Below the pieces are notes generated by a model that saw only the letters and a program-made list of their open reading frames with translations, made no database searches and was not told where the DNA came from. A stretch of DNA of 64,000 bases from Actinomycetota bacterium (GTDB lineage: Bacteria > Actinomycetota > Thermoleophilia > RBG-16-64-13), in the NCBI GenBank assembly GCA_012523095.1, contig JAAYJE010000114.1, positions 1-64,000 on the forward strand. The letters are read 5' to 3'. Of the stretch, positions 62,574 to 64,000 are shown one piece after another (the stretch's first letter is position 1; every line of letters starts with the position of its first letter). The position numbers were made by a program, and so were the translations under genes.

Positions 62574-62739
62574 TTGCATAAAGAGGAAGCCACCCTTCCC
62601 ACCTCGCGCCTCGGTGGTGCGTTGGTCAGGCCATATCAGGTGTTGTGCGGTCTTTCGCCGCACGGCCGCATTCGGGAGCGGTGGACATGCCGCTTTTTGC
62701 ATTTGTAGGGATGATCTCTAACCGGTAGCACCGGGGGAG
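62574..62739 (+). promoter_or_regulatory. Structured leader of the infC operon with an attenuator-like terminator
   Basis: The leader holds a CCACC/GGTGG hairpin (62610-62630 region) and GTGCGG-TCTTTCG-CCGCAC (62645-62663). A terminator-like hairpin AGCGG/CCGCT follows (62677-62694) with T-T-T-T-T at its end (62694-62698). CCGC just upstream (62666-62669) can pair with GCGG in the terminator stem instead and so could act as an antiterminator. Control of IF3-L35-L20 operons through leader structure is known in other bacteria; the mechanism here is inferred. Confidence 0.55.
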
Positions 62740-63264
62740 GTGCAGGGCAACATAGCCGATATCGTTCGCATCAATGAGAAGATCCGCGCAGACTCGGTCC
62801 GCCTGATTGGACCGGACGGCGAGCAGGTGGGGATCGTGGGGGTTCCGGAGGCGCTCAGCTACGCCGACAAACTCAACCTCGACCTCGTCGAAGTAGCTCC
62901 GATGGCGAGTCCGCCCGTCTGCAAGGTGATGGATTACGGCAAGTACAAGTACGAGCAGGAACAGAAAGCCAAGGAAGCGCGCAAACGGCAGACGACGATC
63001 AGCATCAAAGAGATCAAGCTGCGCCCGAAGATCGACGATCACGACTTCGACACGAAGAAGGGTCACGTTGAACGCTTTCTCAGGAAGGGAGACAAGGTCA
63101 AGCTGACCATCATGTTCCGCGGCAGGGAACTGGTCCATCCCCACCTAGGGGAGAGGCTGCTCCGGAGGATGGCGGAGGATCTCGCGGAGATAGGCGAGAT
63201 AGAGTCCGAACCCAATCTTGACGGTAGGAACATGGTGATGATGATGGCGCCCCGGCGGAGCTGA
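62740..63264 (+). CDS. infC: Translation initiation factor IF-3
   Basis: IF-3 keeps ribosomal subunits apart and checks start codons. The N-domain ([24 protein letters not shown]) leads through the linker helix ([19 protein letters not shown]) to the C-domain with [18 protein letters not shown] and [11 protein letters not shown]. The first standard start, GTG at 62740, overlaps the strong GGGGGAGG site (62733-62740) and so cannot be used with it. An in-frame ATA at 62752 is 11 bases after that site and gives the usual N-terminus. E. coli infC also uses a rare start codon (AUU). I give the GTG as the outer limit. Confidence 0.92.
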   Translation: MQGNIADIVRINEKIRADSVRLIGPDGEQVGIVGVPEALSYADKLNLDLVEVAPMASPPVCKVMDYGKYKYEQEQKAKEARKRQTTISIKEIKLRPKIDDHDFDTKKGHVERFLRKGDKVKLTIMFRGRELVHPHLGERLLRRMAEDLAEIGEIESEPNLDGRNMVMMMAPRRS

Positions 63265-63351
63265 TCCGCAGAAGGTCGGCGACTACAGTGGCAGGGCTTT
63301 GTCGAACCCGGTAGGTCCGAACCGGCTCGCAGGTGGAAGAAGGGAATCAGA

Positions 63352-63546
63352 ATGGCCAAGAACAAGACCCACAAAGGCGCGAAGAAGCGCGTGCGGGTGA
63401 CCGGGACGGGTAAGCTCATGCATCGCCGCGCCTTCGCCGGCCACCTTCTCACCAAGAAGTCCGCCAATCGCAAGCGCAAGCTGCGCAAAGCCCTGAGGGT
63501 CAGCGCGGCGGACACCGGTCGGCTCCGTGATCTTCTGGGACGCTAG
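63352..63546 (+). CDS. rpmI: 50S ribosomal protein L35
   Basis: This is a basic 64-residue ribosomal protein with the L35 pattern [19 protein letters not shown] and the final [15 protein letters not shown]. The ATG follows AGAAGGGA. It lies 87 bases after infC, in the standard order infC-rpmI-rplT. Confidence 0.96.
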   Translation: MAKNKTHKGAKKRVRVTGTGKLMHRRAFAGHLLTKKSANRKRKLRKALRVSAADTGRLRDLLGR

Positions 63547-63558
63547 GAGGATTGAGAC

Positions 63559-63927
63559 ATGCCTAGAGTGAAGAGGAGCACCAACGCCCTGAAGAAGCGC
63601 CGCAAGGTCCTGGACGAGGCGAGCGGCTATTGGGGTCTCAAGAGTTCGTCATACAAGAGGGCGAAAGAGCAGCTCATCAAGTCGGGCACCTATGCCTACC
63701 GCGACCGCAGGGTGCGGAAACGTGACTTCCGGCGCCTGTGGATCACCCGGATCAACGCCGGTGCGCGGGAGCACGGCATGAGCTATAACCAGCTCATACA
63801 CGGCCTGAGGGTGGCGCAGATCAACGTAGATCGCAAGATCCTGGCCGACCTGGCCGTACGAGAGCCGGAGGTGTTCGCGCAGATGGCGGCTCGGGCCAAG
63901 GAAGCCCTAGGGGCGGGGGCGGGCTAG
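63559..63927 (+). CDS. rplT: 50S ribosomal protein L20
   Basis: L20 is needed early in large-subunit assembly and represses its own operon in several bacteria. The sequence has the opening [17 protein letters not shown], a long basic helix with [16 protein letters not shown], and [21 protein letters not shown]. The C-terminal [18 protein letters not shown] is typical. Its 122 residues include a short Ala/Gly tail. AGGAGG precedes the ATG. Confidence 0.97.
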   Translation: MPRVKRSTNALKKRRKVLDEASGYWGLKSSSYKRAKEQLIKSGTYAYRDRRVRKRDFRRLWITRINAGAREHGMSYNQLIHGLRVAQINVDRKILADLAVREPEVFAQMAARAKEALGAGAG

Positions 63928-63962
63928 CCTCGCCTCGGCCGTCTTCGGACGGAGAACACGCC

Positions 63963-64000
63963 GTGATCCGCGACATCGCAGGGCGGCAGAACCACAGCGT
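63963..64000 (+). CDS. Start of a gene, possibly a TrmH/TsnR-type rRNA methyltransferase (partial)
   Basis: A GTG at 63963, eight to ten bases after GGACGGAG, opens a frame that runs off the window and encodes IRDIAGRQNHSV after the first residue. The R-Q-N-x-x-V pattern resembles the first strand region of SpoU-type methyltransferases, and such a gene commonly follows rplT in actinobacteria. Only 12 codons are visible, so this rests mainly on position. Confidence 0.35.
   Translation, partial: MIRDIAGRQNHS

Noticed and set aside
62514-62708. Short frame through the infC leader
   Set aside because: It begins upstream of the predicted transcription start, crosses the thrS terminator and attenuator hairpins, and has no ribosome-binding site.
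63943-63958. Hairpin CCGTC-TTCG-GACGG after rplT as a terminator
   Set aside because: It has a stable TTCG loop but is followed by AGAACACG rather than T residues, and a likely downstream gene starts at once.

Overview
The window is high-GC, densely packed bacterial chromosome and reads as Actinomycetota from a lineage outside the well-studied genera. The evidence is gene order. There is a uvrC-(ogt)-rapZ-whiA run directly followed by gap-pgk-tpiA-gpmI-secG, a murI-rph-rdgB run, an infC-rpmI-rplT run that appears to be followed by an RNA methyltransferase gene, and SOS boxes of the GAAC-N4-GTTC type in front of lexA. Starts are often GTG or TTG, many neighbouring genes overlap by 1 to 8 bases, and the recurrent promoter -10 elements are TATACT, TAGAAT and TATAAT. 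I cannot name the genus. Nothing in the window looks like a phage, an insertion sequence, a CRISPR array or a defence island.

Layout. 1-5115: end of an unknown gene, the TldD/PmbA protease pair, pyrE, HU, pyrF and a small membrane protein. 5148-9845: a membrane protein, a secreted D,D-carboxypeptidase, a sugar-kinase homologue with a damaged active-site motif, rsfS, tRNA-Ala and a single-pass membrane protein. 9842-15462: a PrsW-type protease, uvrA and hflX. 15459-18139 (minus strand): an M42 aminopeptidase and a long acyl-CoA dehydrogenase. 18307-22710: uvrC, ogt, rapZ, whiA. 22735-27601: lower glycolysis and secG. 27708-33539: a complete peptide-type ABC importer. 33592-36167: RNase P RNA, a 2,3-diphosphoglycerate-synthetase-like GTPase and iron superoxide dismutase. 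36336-41459: an MFS carrier, a small winged-helix protein, YihY, murI, rph, rdgB and a mini-zincin. 41502-44169: an XRE regulator divergent from larC, then lipA. 44195-49370: a free-standing three-subunit NuoEF plus formate-dehydrogenase-like module. 49502-53106: a LonB-like protease, tRNA-Leu, and lexA with a small zinc-ribbon protein. 53212-58521: tRNA-Asn, phosphomannomutase, nadE, metX, metW and a CAT-anticodon tRNA. 58619-64000: a Nif3-RNase HI fusion, tRNA-Gly, tRNA-Cys, tRNA-Val, thrS and the infC-rpmI-rplT operon.

Together these are mostly housekeeping genes: pyrimidine and NAD synthesis, methionine and lipoate synthesis, glycolysis, excision repair with its SOS regulator, and translation. 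Accessory metabolism is peptide uptake, acyl-CoA oxidation and NADH-linked electron transfer. The most notable observations are an NAD synthetase whose glutaminase cysteine is a serine, a Nif3-RNase HI fusion, an FDH-like subunit without the catalytic Cys/Sec-His pair inside a NuoEFG-like module, a PfkB-family protein with an altered catalytic loop, and an attenuator-like leader plus doubtful start codon at infC.
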